A stretch of DNA of 5,607 bases from a bacterium. GTDB lineage: Bacteria; Zixibacteria; MSB-5A5; GN15; FEB-12. Below, piece after piece: positions 5,028-5,607 of this stretch. Location: NCBI GenBank assembly GCA_030612965.1, contig JAUWMW010000160.1, positions 1-5,607 on the forward strand, written 5' to 3'. The first letter of the stretch is position 1; each line of letters starts with the position of its first letter. Under the pieces are notes generated by a model. It worked only from the letters and a program-made list of their open reading frames with translations. It made no database searches and had not been told where the DNA came from. The position numbers were made by a program, and so were the translations under genes.

Positions 5028-5607
5028 TGATTCTTGAGCGCGCCGTTCCTGGTCACGATCAATTCGGCGGCGATAGCCACAGCGATTTCGGAGGGACCTT
5101 CGGCGCCGATTTTCAGACCGATTGGGGAGTGAACTTTGTCCAGCAAACCGCGATCAACTCCCGATGCTTCCACCGCGGCAAACAGTTTGGCGATCTTGGC
5201 TTTCGAACCGATCATGCCGATATAGGCGCATTCTTTGTCGACAACATACTCCAGCACTGCCTGGTCAGTCCGGTGCGAGCGAGTTACTAACACCACGAAG
5301 CAGTTCTTGCCCAGCGGCGGCAACGCCTTACGATACTCCGAATCGGTGAGAAGGGTGTCGACCGATGGGGCGAACTCCTTCAGCACGTCGTCGCGATCAT
5401 CGACAATGGTTACGACAAAGCCCAAACCACCAGTGACTCTCACCAACTCCCGCCCAATGTGCCCGCCACCGAAGATCACCAATCGGTTGAGAGTGCCGAT
5501 GCGCTCCATAAGCAGCTCCGCTTCACCGCCACAATGCATCCCGGTGGCATCCTCGCCGCTCTCAGTGAACCGATAGCGCTTGAGCCGACTCGGTGTCTCG
5601 GAGTCGA
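5024..5607 (-). CDS. xdhC: XdhC-family molybdenum hydroxylase maturation factor, N-terminus outside window
   Basis: C-terminal 193 residues of an XdhC/CoxF-type protein. Family members bind molybdenum cofactor and help sulfurate and insert it into xanthine-dehydrogenase-type enzymes. The frame is open to the right edge, so the ATG at 5537-5539 is internal: residues encoded upstream of it (ending ESGEDATGMHCGGEAEL) match the conserved XdhC linker with its TGMxCGG motif. A Rossmann domain follows, with VIFGGGHIGREL, a TIVDDRDD strand end, VLVTRSHRTDQAVLEY and YIGMIGSKAKI. The C-terminus has the typical HSPIGLKIGAEGPSEIAVAIAAELI. The stop TGA at 5024-5026 overlaps the GTG start of yqeB, so the two form a coupled pair. 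No molybdenum hydroxylase subunit is in the window; it may lie further upstream. The product is presumably cytoplasmic. Family assignment is confident; the partner enzyme is unknown. Confidence 0.95.
   Translation of the reverse strand, partial: DSETPSRLKRYRFTESGEDATGMHCGGEAELLMERIGTLNRLVIFGGGHIGRELVRVTGGLGFVVTIVDDRDDVLKEFAPSVDTLLTDSEYRKALPPLGKNCFVVLVTRSHRTDQAVLEYVVDKECAYIGMIGSKAKIAKLFAAVEASGVDRGLLDKVHSPIGLKIGAEGPSEIAVAIAAELIVTRNGALKNQ

Noticed and set aside
5235..5576. Plus-strand open frame of 113 codons
   Set aside because: Antisense to XdhC, whose conserved motifs continue through the region to the window edge.

Overview
The window is bacterial, GC-rich and densely coding. All six recognisable genes lie on the minus strand, so they read from high to low coordinates. 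The gene content suggests an anaerobic or facultative bacterium that handles acyl-CoA thioesters and matures a molybdenum hydroxylase. No rRNA, tRNA or phylogenetic marker is present, so I do not name a lineage.

Upstream region (about 4215-5607): the C-terminal part of an XdhC-family molybdenum-hydroxylase maturation factor, cut by the right edge, overlaps by 4 bp (GTGA) a complete YqeB/EF2563-type protein of the selenium-dependent molybdenum hydroxylase system. The two look translationally coupled.

Intergenic region (3793-4214, about 420 bp): no credible gene. It is crowded with short palindromes. The best pair (4159-4185 and 4192-4218) are inverted copies of one 27-nt hairpin element. Every stem difference between the copies is compensatory, so pairing is kept. 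The outer copy also supplies the TAG stop codon of yqeB.

Downstream region (1-3792): four genes for CoA-ester chemistry in one orientation. In order of transcription they are a crotonase-fold protein resembling the ring-opening hydrolase BamA/Oah with an added C-terminal zinc ribbon; after 96 bp, a PhaB/FabG-like short-chain dehydrogenase; after 26 bp, a thiolase; and after 5 bp, a crotonase-fold hydratase resembling dienoyl-CoA hydratase (Dch/BamR). The last gene is open at the left edge and probably lacks only its stop codon.

The four activities (hydration, oxidation of the hydroxyl, hydrolytic C-C cleavage, thiolysis) together match the logic of the lower benzoyl-CoA or cyclohexanecarboxyl-CoA pathways. 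However, the SDR and thiolase alone would also fit ordinary acetoacetyl-CoA/3-hydroxybutyryl-CoA metabolism. No ring reductase, CoA ligase or acyl-CoA dehydrogenase is in view, so the substrate is open. The zinc-ribbon fusion on a compact BamA-like protein is the most unusual protein feature; the covarying inverted hairpin pair is the most unusual DNA feature.
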